Below are positions 1-8,258 of a stretch of DNA of 64,000 nt, piece after piece. The notes below the pieces were generated by a model. It was not told the DNA's origin, did no database searches, and saw only the letters and a program-made list of their open reading frames with translations. The position numbers were made by a program, and so were the translations under genes. The DNA comes from Caldilineaceae bacterium. GTDB lineage: Bacteria; Chloroflexota; Anaerolineae; Caldilineales; Caldilineaceae. Positions within the stretch are counted from its first letter, which is position 1; each line of letters opens with the position of its first letter. Location: positions 1 through 64,000 of the forward strand of contig JAHBVH010000038.1 of assembly GCA_019637645.1 (NCBI GenBank). The letters are read 5' to 3'.

Positions 1-394
1 CGACTTTCTCAGAGGGAAAAACTTCAGGCTTATTTTTGTGATTCAAATCGACTCGAAAGGCGGGATCAGAGCGACCTGATTTACCTTCATCAATAGTCAC
101 TTCTGTTATAACTTGTGACGATGTTTCAGTATTACCCCATAGGGCACCTTCGCGGGCATTCAGCTCTGTAATAGAGTCAAAATCACCAGCGCGACAAGCC
201 CGCCACCAGAAGCGCAGATGCCCTCGGATCGCCGTCCCACGAATGACCGTCACAGGATCGGCTTCGGTTGGCTCCACGCCGCCGCCAAAGAGCGGTGTGA
301 TCAGCTCATATTCGCGGGTTTGTGTAATTAGCCCTAAGTCCGCGTCTGTTAACTTGTCAATGGCAGGTGGTAAGCTTGGGATTTTTCGACTCAT
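1..394 (-). CDS. cmr1: Cmr1, type III-B CRISPR RAMP protein (cut by window edge)
   Basis: Only the N-terminal ~131 residues are present; the gene runs off the left edge. The translated start (MSRKIPSLPP...) carries the family signature TPLFGGGVEPTEADPVT followed by RGTAIRGHLRFWWRA, typical of Cmr1 RAMP proteins. In the Cmr complex Cmr1 lies near the crRNA 3' end and contacts the target RNA (family knowledge). Its ATG at 392-394 overlaps the cmr3 stop codon in an ATGA arrangement, so the two are translationally coupled. It lies downstream of cmr2 and cmr3 in one operon; cmr4-6 and any CRISPR array, if present, lie outside the window. Confidence 0.9.
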   Translation of the reverse strand, partial: MSRKIPSLPPAIDKLTDADLGLITQTREYELITPLFGGGVEPTEADPVTVIRGTAIRGHLRFWWRACRAGDFDSITELNAREGALWGNTETSSQVITEVTIDEGKSGRSDPAFRVDLNHKNKPEVFPSEKV

Positions 395-1596
395 GATTTC
401 ACCTCGTGGTCGCTAAATTTCATTGTTTCTAGTTTGCCAGACCATGTTCCCAGCACCGCTAATCCAAAGCCATCAAGCCGATCCTGCTCGGCGTCGCTAA
501 TACAGGTTTGCAGCCAAAAATGATTTGCCCATTGGTGAATTGCGGTTTTGTCGCCATCCAGCTTTAGAAAGATCACGGTTCCAGCCGGTGTTAAACGCCG
601 CGTCGGTTTGGGTTTGTTGATTTCAAAATCCCAGCCAGAGACGACTTGATAACGTGGCAAGGCCAGACCCTGCACGTGTGGTATCACACCATGTTGCGGT
701 TGTAAAAGAAAATCAGGATGGTAACCATCGCGAAAACAAGCAGAGGTCAATAAAATAAGGCGACAAGCGCTCTGCTCGGCAATGTGCTCGATCAGGCCCG
801 CTGGTGGTTCTGGCAAAGCTGAATCACTCTTGCGCCAAGTAACAGTGCGCCGTTCGCCGCCCAGTGCGCTTAGCCCGGCGCGTATATCTCCATCGGTAGC
901 AACGACTAAAGCAAGCCGTTTTGCCACACCCCACGAGATTGAGTTCCCGTCCGCCTGCCTCTGAGGTTCGATATTTTTTTGCCAGTACGTAAATGTTAAA
1001 CCGCGGGTTTGAAAGAGCAATCCTTCTTCGGCAGTCTGTGTTGCTTGGTTGACGCGCAAATGAGTTCGTTGCTCGACGATAGGGCCGGGTTGACCCAGTT
1101 CAGCGGTTTGGATCGACCTCTCTTGTGGGCTCAGCAGCCATTCCTCAAACTCGCGCCAATACCAATAGCGTAGGGGCTTGTTGAGCGGTTTATCTGGCAC
1201 TGGCCTTCGCATTCCCACCAAATTTAATCCTGCGGGTAAATCGGTCTGCGCACCCTGAGGAAGTTGCAAGGGAACGAGTTGCTTGCGCTCGACCCTATTG
1301 TCAATTTCAAGCAAAAGTGCGTCTGCCGGAGCAGGAGGAAGCCATGTTTCAATTTCATGCTCGTCGTTCAGTTGCACTAACAATGGCCCTTGCACAGCTA
1401 TTTTTTTGACATCATCAATACGACTCACATCAAAATGGCCCTTGCTATCCAAACCGGCTCGTGTTCGCACGCCGCCAGTCGTGGTGGATGGGAATGGAAA
1501 TGCGTGCGAAGTGGCGCGAATACCTGAATTGGGGCCAAATGGACGACCATCACGCGCAATCAATGGATCGCGTGGTTCAATGATCCACGTCTTCAT
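391..1596 (-). CDS. cmr3: Cmr3, type III-B CRISPR RAMP protein
   Basis: 401 residues. The N-terminus MKTWIIEPRDPLIARDGRPF is the usual Cmr3 opening, with a RAMP ferredoxin-like fold expected. Cmr3 pairs with Cmr2 at the foot of the effector complex and recognises the crRNA 5' tag (family knowledge). The start codon at 1594-1596 overlaps the end of cmr2 and its stop overlaps the start of cmr1, so the three genes form a tight operon. There is no sign of frameshift or truncation. The closest alternative, Csm4, is unlikely given the adjacent Cmr1 and Cmr2 signatures. Confidence 0.9.
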   Translation of the reverse strand: MKTWIIEPRDPLIARDGRPFGPNSGIRATSHAFPFPSTTTGGVRTRAGLDSKGHFDVSRIDDVKKIAVQGPLLVQLNDEHEIETWLPPAPADALLLEIDNRVERKQLVPLQLPQGAQTDLPAGLNLVGMRRPVPDKPLNKPLRYWYWREFEEWLLSPQERSIQTAELGQPGPIVEQRTHLRVNQATQTAEEGLLFQTRGLTFTYWQKNIEPQRQADGNSISWGVAKRLALVVATDGDIRAGLSALGGERRTVTWRKSDSALPEPPAGLIEHIAEQSACRLILLTSACFRDGYHPDFLLQPQHGVIPHVQGLALPRYQVVSGWDFEINKPKPTRRLTPAGTVIFLKLDGDKTAIHQWANHFWLQTCISDAEQDRLDGFGLAVLGTWSGKLETMKFSDHEVKS

Positions 1597-3389
1597 GGCT
1601 TCTGCTCCTGTGCTACATTGACCATCTGATACCCCGGCAGTGCTTCTAATGCGATGTCTGCCTGTTCAGTCGCTTGGGCGAAATAGCTGGCGATCATCAA
1701 TTCCTCGGCTAACTCCTTGATGGAGCGATTGTCGGCGCGTACAGAGGTCAAAATCTTTTCTACGATTCCCTGCTGAATCTTTTCTTGCCCTCGCTTGGCC
1801 CGCTTTCGTTTCAAGATGCGCTCAGTTTCCTTGATGATCGCCTCTGGAATATGCGCTAGATCCTGACTTAACTGTTCAAGTTCATAGGCAACACCATCTG
1901 GGATTGCTTCCATGCGATGAAGAGCAATGAACAAATTCAGCCGTTGGTCAAGTTTGTTCCAGCTATCACTCACCGTGCGATCAACGCCACCGCGTTTGCT
2001 GAGTGTTACGGCCAGAGCATTTTTCCCGGCTACTTGTTTGGCTTTCTTTTCGGCATCACGCACAAGCTGAAGAGCGTCCGAAAGTGGCTCGATGTGGTGG
2101 GCAATGACAACGCCGACTGATAGCGTTGGCGAAATCTGGTCCTGGCTCTTGAATTCGGCCAGTTGCTCGCGAAACGTATCAGCCAATTCACGTGCACAGG
2201 CTAAGACCGTATGCAACGGCAGAAAGGCCAAAACGTCGTCGCCACCTGAGTAGACTAATGCCCCAGAGTGATTCTCTTCGACAATCGCTTCCACAATCTG
2301 AGCAAACTCGGCCAGCTTTTGGGATAAGTTTCGGTGGGCCTTAGGAGTGTTCTGGGCGTCGATGGCCTTACCCATGAAATCACCATCAGCATGCAAGAGC
2401 GCATAGTAAGGTAAAGGAGCTCGTTTATCCGCTGCACTTTTTAGAAACTCGGCCAGAGCGTTGCGCGCTTCTTGCACCTTCTTGCATTCATTTTTATCCA
2501 AAAATTCTGCGAGCCTTTCGGCAAAGAGCAACTGCCCATCTTTGCTAAATGCAGGGTGCGTCCAGCCTTGCGGAGGTTTTCGCGCTTCCGCAGCAAGCCC
2601 CAATAATTGTAGCTTTTCGACATATTGCTGGGCTGCCAGTTTTGCGTTGGCGGTGATTCGCTGCAAAAGTGGTAATGCTGCGACATGGGAAGTACTGTAA
2701 AAGCCGTCTTGATTGCCCCGATTTCCCCGCCGCTTGAGTAAACCAACGCCACAAAGCTCTTCGCCAGGACGAATGCCAAAGTAGTCAAAAAGCTGTTTTT
2801 CACCGAGTTGATAGGCACCCTTATCAATCACTGACTCGCGCAGCCCATCTAAGGACGACTTAGGGACTGATGCCCCCCAGCTTACAGGATCAAAATCGCG
2901 GGTACTTTTTCGTGCCGCAAGCAATGCCTCGGCTTGTGTGCGAGCAGGCACATAGCTATTGCCGCCTTGAAGATCACGAAGGGGTATTGTAACCCAATAC
3001 AATTCTAATAAATCCTCCACCTGTGCTTCGCCTGTAGCTTTGAGAAAATAGGGCGAATTGATTGAGCCAAAAGCTGTATTGCGGATTTCCCTCAAACGAG
3101 CAAGAACCATAGTTCGGACTTCATTGCCAACTTCGGTGGGTGATTGAGCAATGAGCGCGACAATCTTATTTGCTACATTAAAGCTACTTCCAGGTTGTAA
3201 ATCAGCACAAGGATGTGGGAATATTAATCCGTAGTCCCCTTCCTCTGGTGTCACTTTCGTAATTGCCAACGCCGCTGCCTTTGATAACTCACTCAGTAGC
3301 CACGAGCCAAACCAGAGATCACGACTCCGCCGTGCACTGGCAATAAACTCTTGTACTGGGCCGACTGATACGATAAATAGATGAGCCAT
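1593..3389 (-). CDS. cmr2: Cmr2/Cas10, type III-B cyclase subunit lacking the HD nuclease domain
   Basis: 598 residues, clearly shorter than classical Cmr2 proteins (about 870). The protein opens directly with HLFIVSVGPVQEFIASARRS, the start of the palm region; no HD nuclease motif precedes it. The second palm domain carries SGGDD with GGDD at residues 382-385, and an earlier HADGDFMG motif lies near residues 331-338. These are the residues with which Cas10 makes cyclic oligoadenylate after target RNA binding. The start is supported by GAAAGGATG just upstream. First gene of the cmr operon, 135 bp after the CARF-HTH gene. Inference: interference here relies on signalling rather than Cas10 DNase activity. 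Confidence 0.92.
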   Translation of the reverse strand: MAHLFIVSVGPVQEFIASARRSRDLWFGSWLLSELSKAAALAITKVTPEEGDYGLIFPHPCADLQPGSSFNVANKIVALIAQSPTEVGNEVRTMVLARLREIRNTAFGSINSPYFLKATGEAQVEDLLELYWVTIPLRDLQGGNSYVPARTQAEALLAARKSTRDFDPVSWGASVPKSSLDGLRESVIDKGAYQLGEKQLFDYFGIRPGEELCGVGLLKRRGNRGNQDGFYSTSHVAALPLLQRITANAKLAAQQYVEKLQLLGLAAEARKPPQGWTHPAFSKDGQLLFAERLAEFLDKNECKKVQEARNALAEFLKSAADKRAPLPYYALLHADGDFMGKAIDAQNTPKAHRNLSQKLAEFAQIVEAIVEENHSGALVYSGGDDVLAFLPLHTVLACARELADTFREQLAEFKSQDQISPTLSVGVVIAHHIEPLSDALQLVRDAEKKAKQVAGKNALAVTLSKRGGVDRTVSDSWNKLDQRLNLFIALHRMEAIPDGVAYELEQLSQDLAHIPEAIIKETERILKRKRAKRGQEKIQQGIVEKILTSVRADNRSIKELAEELMIASYFAQATEQADIALEALPGYQMVNVAQEQKP

Positions 3390-3524
3390 CCAATCATCCT
3401 TTCAATTTTACACTTACACTATTGTCCCTATACTTAAAGGTTATCATCCTCTTCCACCCCCACCTCCCCACTTCCTCCTACCCCTTTCATCACCTCCTCC
3501 GATCCCCACCTACCCCATGCCATG
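3390..3524. other. Polypyrimidine (plus) / polypurine (minus) intergenic tract
   Basis: The gap between the CARF-HTH gene and cmr2. About 3444-3516 is almost pure C/T on the plus strand (purine-rich on the transcribed-sense minus strand), with loosely heptameric units such as CACCTCC and CCACTTC. The G runs on the minus strand could form a G-quadruplex. A weak -10-like TATAGG lies near 3430 (minus). No clear terminator for the upstream gene is visible, so read-through into cmr2 is possible. Confidence 0.5.
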
Positions 3525-4397
3525 CTATACTCTTCCCAACCGGCTCAGGAAGCCGGCGAAGCGTTCCCGGAGGAAGCGGTAATCGAGGCGGGCGTCTTCG
3601 GCTAGTTCCCAGGCGATGCGACATTCGGCGAGGAGGGCGGTTTTGTGGCTGTTGACGGTGCTGAGGCTGACGTGGAGAATTTCGGCGACATCTTGGGGCG
3701 TGCCACCGCGCACGAAGGCAATGAGCGTGTCGCGTTGGCGTTCGGTCAAGCCGTCATAGACTTGGCGGCATTGGAGTTCGTTGGAGGCGCTCAGGGCATG
3801 GATCTGTTGATCGACGGCTTGGGCGGGCGGCAGGGCCATGGCGCGCAGCGCGGGAAAGTAGGTCCCCCACGGCACGAGCGGTGCTGGGATGAGATGCACA
3901 CCATCCCCTGGTTGGGCATGCATCAGAGCACCTTCGTGGGCACGCCGCTGAGTGGCTTCGGGCGTGTACATATGCCAGAGCCGATCTTGGTGATCACAGA
4001 GCAACATGGCCGCCGAAGTGACGAGCAGGGCCAACATGCGCCGACCACCCGCCACACAGAGATGTAACTTATGCCCCTCTACCTTGAGCCGCGCCAACAA
4101 AGTGCGAATGGCCTGCCCGGCCAATTCCGCGTCCCGTTCGTTGCGAATTTCCTGGAGAGGTAGCGTGCCATCCAGGATGGGAAAGCGGTGGAGAGCACAA
4201 GGGCGGCCCTGATACTGTTGATTTCCAAATTCGGCCAACAGCTTTTGGCTCGACTGCTGTAAACGGGCGTTAGGTGGTGTGAGATGCAGTAGGTATACTT
4301 GCGTAATGGACTCGCCCTGGCTCAGCAAGGCGTCGAGCGCAAAAGTGACGATCTGAGGTTGCCCCCCTAGCGTCGCAATGAGAATCGTTTCAGCCAT
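3525..4397 (-). CDS. CARF-domain protein with C-terminal LuxR-type HTH, probable cyclic-oligoadenylate-responsive regulator
   Basis: 290 residues, not interrupted. Residues 1-~190 match the NE0113-type CRISPR-associated (CARF) family: ETILIATLGGQPQIVTFAL at the N-terminus and CVAGGRRMLALLVTSAAML followed by CDHQDRLWHMY. Residues ~214-258 (LTERQRDTLIAFVRGGT, then QDVAEILHVSLSTVNSHK) read as a GerE/LuxR helix-turn-helix. Known CARF proteins bind cyclic oligoadenylate made by Cas10; some CARF-HTH proteins (Csa3-like) regulate transcription, and some members of this CARF family are annotated as ring nucleases. Inference: a regulator of the cmr operon and/or the divergent Csx3 gene. It is transcribed in the direction of cmr2 and divergent from 4562. 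I do not recall a described CARF-LuxR fusion. Confidence 0.8.
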   Translation of the reverse strand: MAETILIATLGGQPQIVTFALDALLSQGESITQVYLLHLTPPNARLQQSSQKLLAEFGNQQYQGRPCALHRFPILDGTLPLQEIRNERDAELAGQAIRTLLARLKVEGHKLHLCVAGGRRMLALLVTSAAMLLCDHQDRLWHMYTPEATQRRAHEGALMHAQPGDGVHLIPAPLVPWGTYFPALRAMALPPAQAVDQQIHALSASNELQCRQVYDGLTERQRDTLIAFVRGGTPQDVAEILHVSLSTVNSHKTALLAECRIAWELAEDARLDYRFLRERFAGFLSRLGRV

Positions 4398-4561
4398 TGG
4401 AAGTTCCCATCCGTTTTTTGGGGCAATGAATCAGCGATGTTTGGATGATAGGGTAAGAAAATTGTCAACTGTTGTTGATACTAGTATATCCTTGAAATGA
4501 TCCAAATAACCTACACAAAACCTCTTGACTTTTCAGAGAAAGTCATGCAAAAGGAGAGCAA
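4398..4561. promoter_or_regulatory. Divergent control region between CARF-HTH and Csx3 genes
   Basis: 164 bp. Plus-strand promoter for the Csx3 gene: TTGTCA at 4462-4467, 17-bp spacer, TATATC at 4485-4490. A perfect 10-bp palindrome ATACTAGTAT (4478-4487) overlaps the -10, and a second dyad, GACTTT at 4527-4532 with AAAGTC at 4539-4544, lies in the leader. Ribosome site AAGGAGAG at 4551-4558. Both dyads are candidate operators for the divergently encoded regulator; this is inference. Confidence 0.6.
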
Positions 4562-5785
4562 ATGAATCCATTACCCGCGATTGCGATTGGCGGACCACCG
4601 CATAGTGGCAAGTCAGTCTTGACCTATAGTTTGACCCAGTTCCTGCGTGAGCAATGGGTTGAACATTATGTCTTGCGTGCCTGTCCAGATGGTGAAGGGG
4701 ATTGGAGTAACGAAGCGGCACCAGAGACTGTACGCGCCATTCGCCAAAAAGGCAGGTTTACGCCTACCTTTATTGAGAATGTCTGTGAAGTACTTCAAAC
4801 GCGCTATTTGCCCTTGTTGGTTGATGTAGGTGGGGAACCGACGACGGCAGATGAAGCGATTTTTCGGCAATGTACCCATATTATCTTGCTCTCTGCTACG
4901 GCAGAAAGCATGACAAAATGGCGCGCCTTTGCCCAACGGCTGAATTTGCCGATCATTGCTGAACTCGATTCGGTGTTGGTTGGCGAAGATGAAGTTGTTG
5001 CTTCCGAGCCGCTGCTACGGGGTCGCATTACCGGACTAGAGCGGGGCGCATCCGTCAAGGGCGCGATGATGACCCGCATTGCGGAAGTGGTACGCGCCCT
5101 GTTCACACGCAGGCCAGAAGAATTGCGTGCCATGCATTTGGCAATGGCACCGGCAGAACTGGCCGTGGATCTAGATCGGGCGGCTACAACGCTCGGGCTG
5201 AAACAAAGCGGTAGTTGGCATCCTTGGGAAATCCCGGCGCTCCTGGACTATTTACCGGCACAGACGCCGCTGGCTATTTACGGGCGTGGCCCAAATTGGC
5301 TCTATGCAGCGCTGGCACTACACACTTGGCCAGCCGATTTCTATCAATTTGACGCGCGTTTAGGCTGGGTTAAGCCAGCACGCCTTACGTTGTCGGCAAA
5401 AGAGCAGTTAACTCTACCAGAAAAATCGTCATTATTGACTTGCACGCCGGTTGTCGAACCTCATTACACGCGCATGTTGGTGCAAATTCCGGACACTTAC
5501 CTGGATTATGAAGCCATTCAAGATTGTGTGATCCCTCAGCCTACTACTAAGCACGGCGCCATTTCTGGCGTTGTTTGTGATGGCAAAATGCCGCATTGGC
5601 TGCTCTGTGGATTGGTACAAACCTACCAGAATGCAGCATGGATTGCCGTACATCAGCCGCAGATCGGGGATGTGGTTGTGCTCTCGCGCAATAAACAATT
5701 TCAGGTAGGGGGCATTTTGCAGATCGCTGCGCCCATCGTGCACCCCAACAATACCACCGCGGCCACGCTAGGGCCAACAAAATAG
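4562..5785 (+). CDS. P-loop ATPase fused to two Csx3-like (ring nuclease) segments
   Basis: 407 residues. The N-terminus has a Walker A GGPPHSGKS at about 10-18 and a DVGGE strand-loop near 88-92, giving a P-loop NTPase domain. Two Csx3-like stretches follow: YGRGPNWLYAALALHTWPADF with FDARLGWV (about 239-270), and DGKMPHWLLCGLVQTYQNAA with HQPQIGDVVVL (about 340-373). Csx3/Crn3 proteins degrade cyclic tetra-adenylate, and fusions of Csx3 to AAA-type ATPases are known in type III systems. In the second copy the usual D-P-R-L-G loop reads QPQIG, so it may be catalytically degenerate. Strong ribosome site AAGGAGAG. The role is probably to switch off or tune the Cmr signal; the function of the ATPase part is unknown. 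Confidence 0.75.
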   Translation: MNPLPAIAIGGPPHSGKSVLTYSLTQFLREQWVEHYVLRACPDGEGDWSNEAAPETVRAIRQKGRFTPTFIENVCEVLQTRYLPLLVDVGGEPTTADEAIFRQCTHIILLSATAESMTKWRAFAQRLNLPIIAELDSVLVGEDEVVASEPLLRGRITGLERGASVKGAMMTRIAEVVRALFTRRPEELRAMHLAMAPAELAVDLDRAATTLGLKQSGSWHPWEIPALLDYLPAQTPLAIYGRGPNWLYAALALHTWPADFYQFDARLGWVKPARLTLSAKEQLTLPEKSSLLTCTPVVEPHYTRMLVQIPDTYLDYEAIQDCVIPQPTTKHGAISGVVCDGKMPHWLLCGLVQTYQNAAWIAVHQPQIGDVVVLSRNKQFQVGGILQIAAPIVHPNNTTAATLGPTK

Positions 5786-5805
5786 GGTGTCGGGAAAAGG
5801 CTCGA

Positions 5806-5858
5806 GCCGGGTCCGCGCCCCGGCAGTCTCCCACTTGAGATCGGGGCATGGACCCGGC
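5806..5858. other. Large imperfect hairpin between convergent genes
   Basis: GCCGGGTCC (5806-5814) pairs with GGACCCGGC (5850-5858), and inside it GCCCCG (5817-5822) pairs with CGGGGC (5842-5847). It lies between the ends of the Csx3 gene and the fucosidase gene. There is no U-run on either side, so a factor-independent terminator is not proven. Confidence 0.5.
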
Positions 5859-5899
5859 AATCGTTGCCCAGCGCGCCGGTTAACAGGGCAAGGCGATGA

Positions 5900-7207
5900 T
5901 CAAGGTTGCGCGGCGTGGGTGATGCGAATGACGACGGGGTTGGGCCAGCGGTTGTTGTTATAGAGCCGTTGGGCGCGCATGGCGGAGAGTTGGAGTCCTT
6001 GCTCGGATTGACGCCAGCCGGCTTTGGGTTTGACCTCGGGATGGTATTCGAGCACGTAGCCGGATTGGCCCAAAATTTCGACTTCGGTTTGGCTGGTGGC
6101 GCGCACTTGTTTCAGGGTGATCACTTTGCGTTCGCCTTTGGGCCAGGGCGTGCCGGTGACCATGGCATAGACGGTGTCGCTCTCCTTGGCTTTGGTGTAC
6201 CACACTTCATGGTCCAGGGTGAGCCGTTCGCGGATGACCGGCCAGGGACGGCTGTCAAAGATCGCTTCGCCATTGACAAAATTCCACAGGGCCATCTCCT
6301 GAATCCGCGCGGTCTGCTCCACGGGAATTTCGCCGTCGGGTGTGGGGCCTACGTTCAGGAGCAGATTGCCTCCTTTGGCACGCGTTTCGATCAACATTTC
6401 AATCAGCTGGGTTCCCGATTTATAGAGTTCATTGGTCGGCTTATAGGCCCACTGGGTGCCCAGGGTGAAGCAGGCTTCCCATGGCCCGGGCGTGGGGCGA
6501 TCTGGGAGCTGTTGTTCAGGGGTGGCGAGATCGCCCCGGGTGACGACCACCTTGGGTTGTAGTTCCCATGCCAGCTCTTTCAAGCCTTCGGCCACGCCAT
6601 CAAAGAAGAGCAGGTCGATGGGGCCGTAGTTGGTCAGGAGTTCGCGCACCTGGGCTTGGTTATGGGTCATCAATTCCCGATTATGGAGCGGGTTAGCGGC
6701 GTCACCATCCCGGCTAACCTCGTGGCCTTGGCGGTGGAGGATCCAGAAATCATCGGGCGAGAAGTAGAAGCCAATGGCAATGCCCCATTTGCGAAAGGCA
6801 TCGACCACCTGGCGGGTAATGTCGCGACCATAGGGGGTGTTCATTATGTTAAAGGGGGTGGTCTGGGTGTCGAACATACAGAAGCCGTTGTGGTGCTTGG
6901 TAGTAAAGACCACATATTTCATCCCAGCGACCTTGGCCAGCCGCGCCCAACTGTCGGGGTCAAAGCGGGTGGGCAAGAAGGTTTGGGGCAAAAGAGTGAG
7001 ATAGCGTTCAATATAATCTTTGGACGCGCCGACCAACGAGTGGCTGATCACCGAGCCCAGTTGCACATCGAGACTCCAATGGATAAACATGCCCAACGCC
7101 TGATCTTGAAACCAGGCGAGCCGTTCGGGACGGTTGCCCGATTGGGCCGCAGCATCTTGCACGCGCCGTGCCATGCCGGGTGTTTCGGTTACAGCCTGTG
7201 GTTGCAT
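5900..7207 (-). CDS. Alpha-L-fucosidase, glycoside hydrolase family 29
   Basis: 435 residues. Features of GH29: WFQDQALGMFIHWSLDVQLG, YVVFTTKHHNGFCMFDT, GFYFSPDDFW and PIDLLFFDGV, whose Asp (about residue 203) is the expected nucleophile, then GGNLLLNVGPTPDGEIP. The enzyme releases terminal L-fucose from glycans by a retaining mechanism. No signal peptide is obvious, so it appears cytoplasmic. The start is preceded by a GGGGGAAGG ribosome site. It is divergent from a lactonase-like gene, and a sulfatase lies about 6 kb away, which together suggest use of fucose-containing glycans; that pathway link is inference. Confidence 0.85.
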   Translation of the reverse strand: MQPQAVTETPGMARRVQDAAAQSGNRPERLAWFQDQALGMFIHWSLDVQLGSVISHSLVGASKDYIERYLTLLPQTFLPTRFDPDSWARLAKVAGMKYVVFTTKHHNGFCMFDTQTTPFNIMNTPYGRDITRQVVDAFRKWGIAIGFYFSPDDFWILHRQGHEVSRDGDAANPLHNRELMTHNQAQVRELLTNYGPIDLLFFDGVAEGLKELAWELQPKVVVTRGDLATPEQQLPDRPTPGPWEACFTLGTQWAYKPTNELYKSGTQLIEMLIETRAKGGNLLLNVGPTPDGEIPVEQTARIQEMALWNFVNGEAIFDSRPWPVIRERLTLDHEVWYTKAKESDTVYAMVTGTPWPKGERKVITLKQVRATSQTEVEILGQSGYVLEYHPEVKPKAGWRQSEQGLQLSAMRAQRLYNNNRWPNPVVIRITHAAQP

Positions 7208-7324
7208 GAGACCTTCCCCCTTCTGTATGGTTTACTCGAAAATGGTATTTCCATTATACAATAGATAGCTACAATAGCTGGAGAGACAAACCAGAGTAAG
7301 CCACGGCATTCGAGAGGAAGCGCG
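7208..7324. promoter_or_regulatory. Divergent promoter region, fucosidase / fuconolactonase-like genes
   Basis: Overlapping -10 elements on the two strands: TATACA on plus (7255-7260, with TTTACT at 7231-7236, 18-bp spacer) and TATAAT on minus (7253-7258). The two promoters would compete or be co-regulated. The plus gene has the ribosome site AGAGGAAG before its ATG. Confidence 0.5.
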
Positions 7325-8164
7325 ATGATCATCGATACCCATACCCATTTTTACGACCCAACCCGTCCCCAGGGTGTCCCTTGGCCGTCAGCCGACACGC
7401 CGCTCCTCTACCGACCTGTGCTGCCCGCCCATTGGCGCGCCTTGGCCGCGCCGGAAGGGGTGACGGGAACGGTGGTAGTCGAGGCCAGTGGCTGGCTGGA
7501 GGACAATCAGTGGATTCTGGATTTGGCCGCGCAAGATGGTTCGTTGGTAGGCTTGGTGGGCCATATCGATCCCAACCGGCCTGAATTTGCCACAGAGCTG
7601 AACCGTTTTGCCGCCAACCCACGGTTTCGGGGCATTCGCTGTGGTGGGCGCTATTTGGAAGATCTGACCACAGGAAGCTTTGTCGAGGATATGGCGCTGT
7701 TGGCCGCCAAGAATTTAGCGTTAGATGTGCTGCTACGGAAGGAGCACTTTGCCGGTCTGATTGCCCTGGCGCAACGGCTGCCCGATCTGCGCATTGTCAT
7801 CGACCATATTGGGCATATGCCCATTGATGGCAAGGCGATTAGCGCCGAATGGGTGGCCCACTATCAACAATTGGCGGCCCAGCCCAATCTCGTGATGAAG
7901 GTGTCGGCGCTCATGGAACAGAGCATCAGCTACCCCGCGCCGACCGCGCTAGATTTCTACCGCCCTACCTTGGACATTCTCTGGCAGAGCTTTGGCGCGG
8001 ATCGCTTGATCTATGGCAGCAACTGGCCCGTCAGCGAGCGAGCGGGCGACTTCTATCACCAAGGTATCAGCTTGGTCAAAGCCTATTTCCAAGCAAAAGG
8101 CCCAGCCGCCTACGACAAATATTTCTGGCAAAATGCCCAAGCCGTCTACCAATGGCCGACGTAG
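7325..8164 (+). CDS. Amidohydrolase-2 family hydrolase, probable L-fuconolactonase-type sugar lactonase
   Basis: 279 residues. It begins IIDTHTHFYDP, the metal-binding HxH of amidohydrolase-family TIM barrels, and contains RIVIDHIGHMP and DRLIYGSNWPVSE near the C-terminus, typical of COG3618-type enzymes (L-fuconolactone and related lactone hydrolases). The role would be opening of a sugar lactone during oxidative fucose catabolism. The divergent GH29 fucosidase supports the fucose reading, but no fucose dehydrogenase or fuconate dehydratase is in the window, so the substrate is inferred. 2-pyrone-4,6-dicarboxylate lactonase is the main alternative in the same family. Confidence 0.7.
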   Translation: MIIDTHTHFYDPTRPQGVPWPSADTPLLYRPVLPAHWRALAAPEGVTGTVVVEASGWLEDNQWILDLAAQDGSLVGLVGHIDPNRPEFATELNRFAANPRFRGIRCGGRYLEDLTTGSFVEDMALLAAKNLALDVLLRKEHFAGLIALAQRLPDLRIVIDHIGHMPIDGKAISAEWVAHYQQLAAQPNLVMKVSALMEQSISYPAPTALDFYRPTLDILWQSFGADRLIYGSNWPVSERAGDFYHQGISLVKAYFQAKGPAAYDKYFWQNAQAVYQWPT

Positions 8165-8177
8165 GAAAAAGAGCATA

Positions 8178-8229
8178 GGACGCGGATGGACGCGGATTTA
8201 TTGTTTTATCCGCGCAAATCCGCGTCCCC
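8178..8229. terminator. Hairpin terminator region between convergent genes
   Basis: Two direct copies of GGACGCGGAT (8178-8187, 8188-8197) face ATCCGCG and ATCCGCGTCC (8208-8227) with a TTTATTGTTTT loop. It lies between the lactonase-like gene and the converging 1350-residue protein gene; probably bidirectional. Confidence 0.6.
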
Positions 8230-8258
8230 TTCTTGCTCGCCCGGGCAGTTATCGGCGG

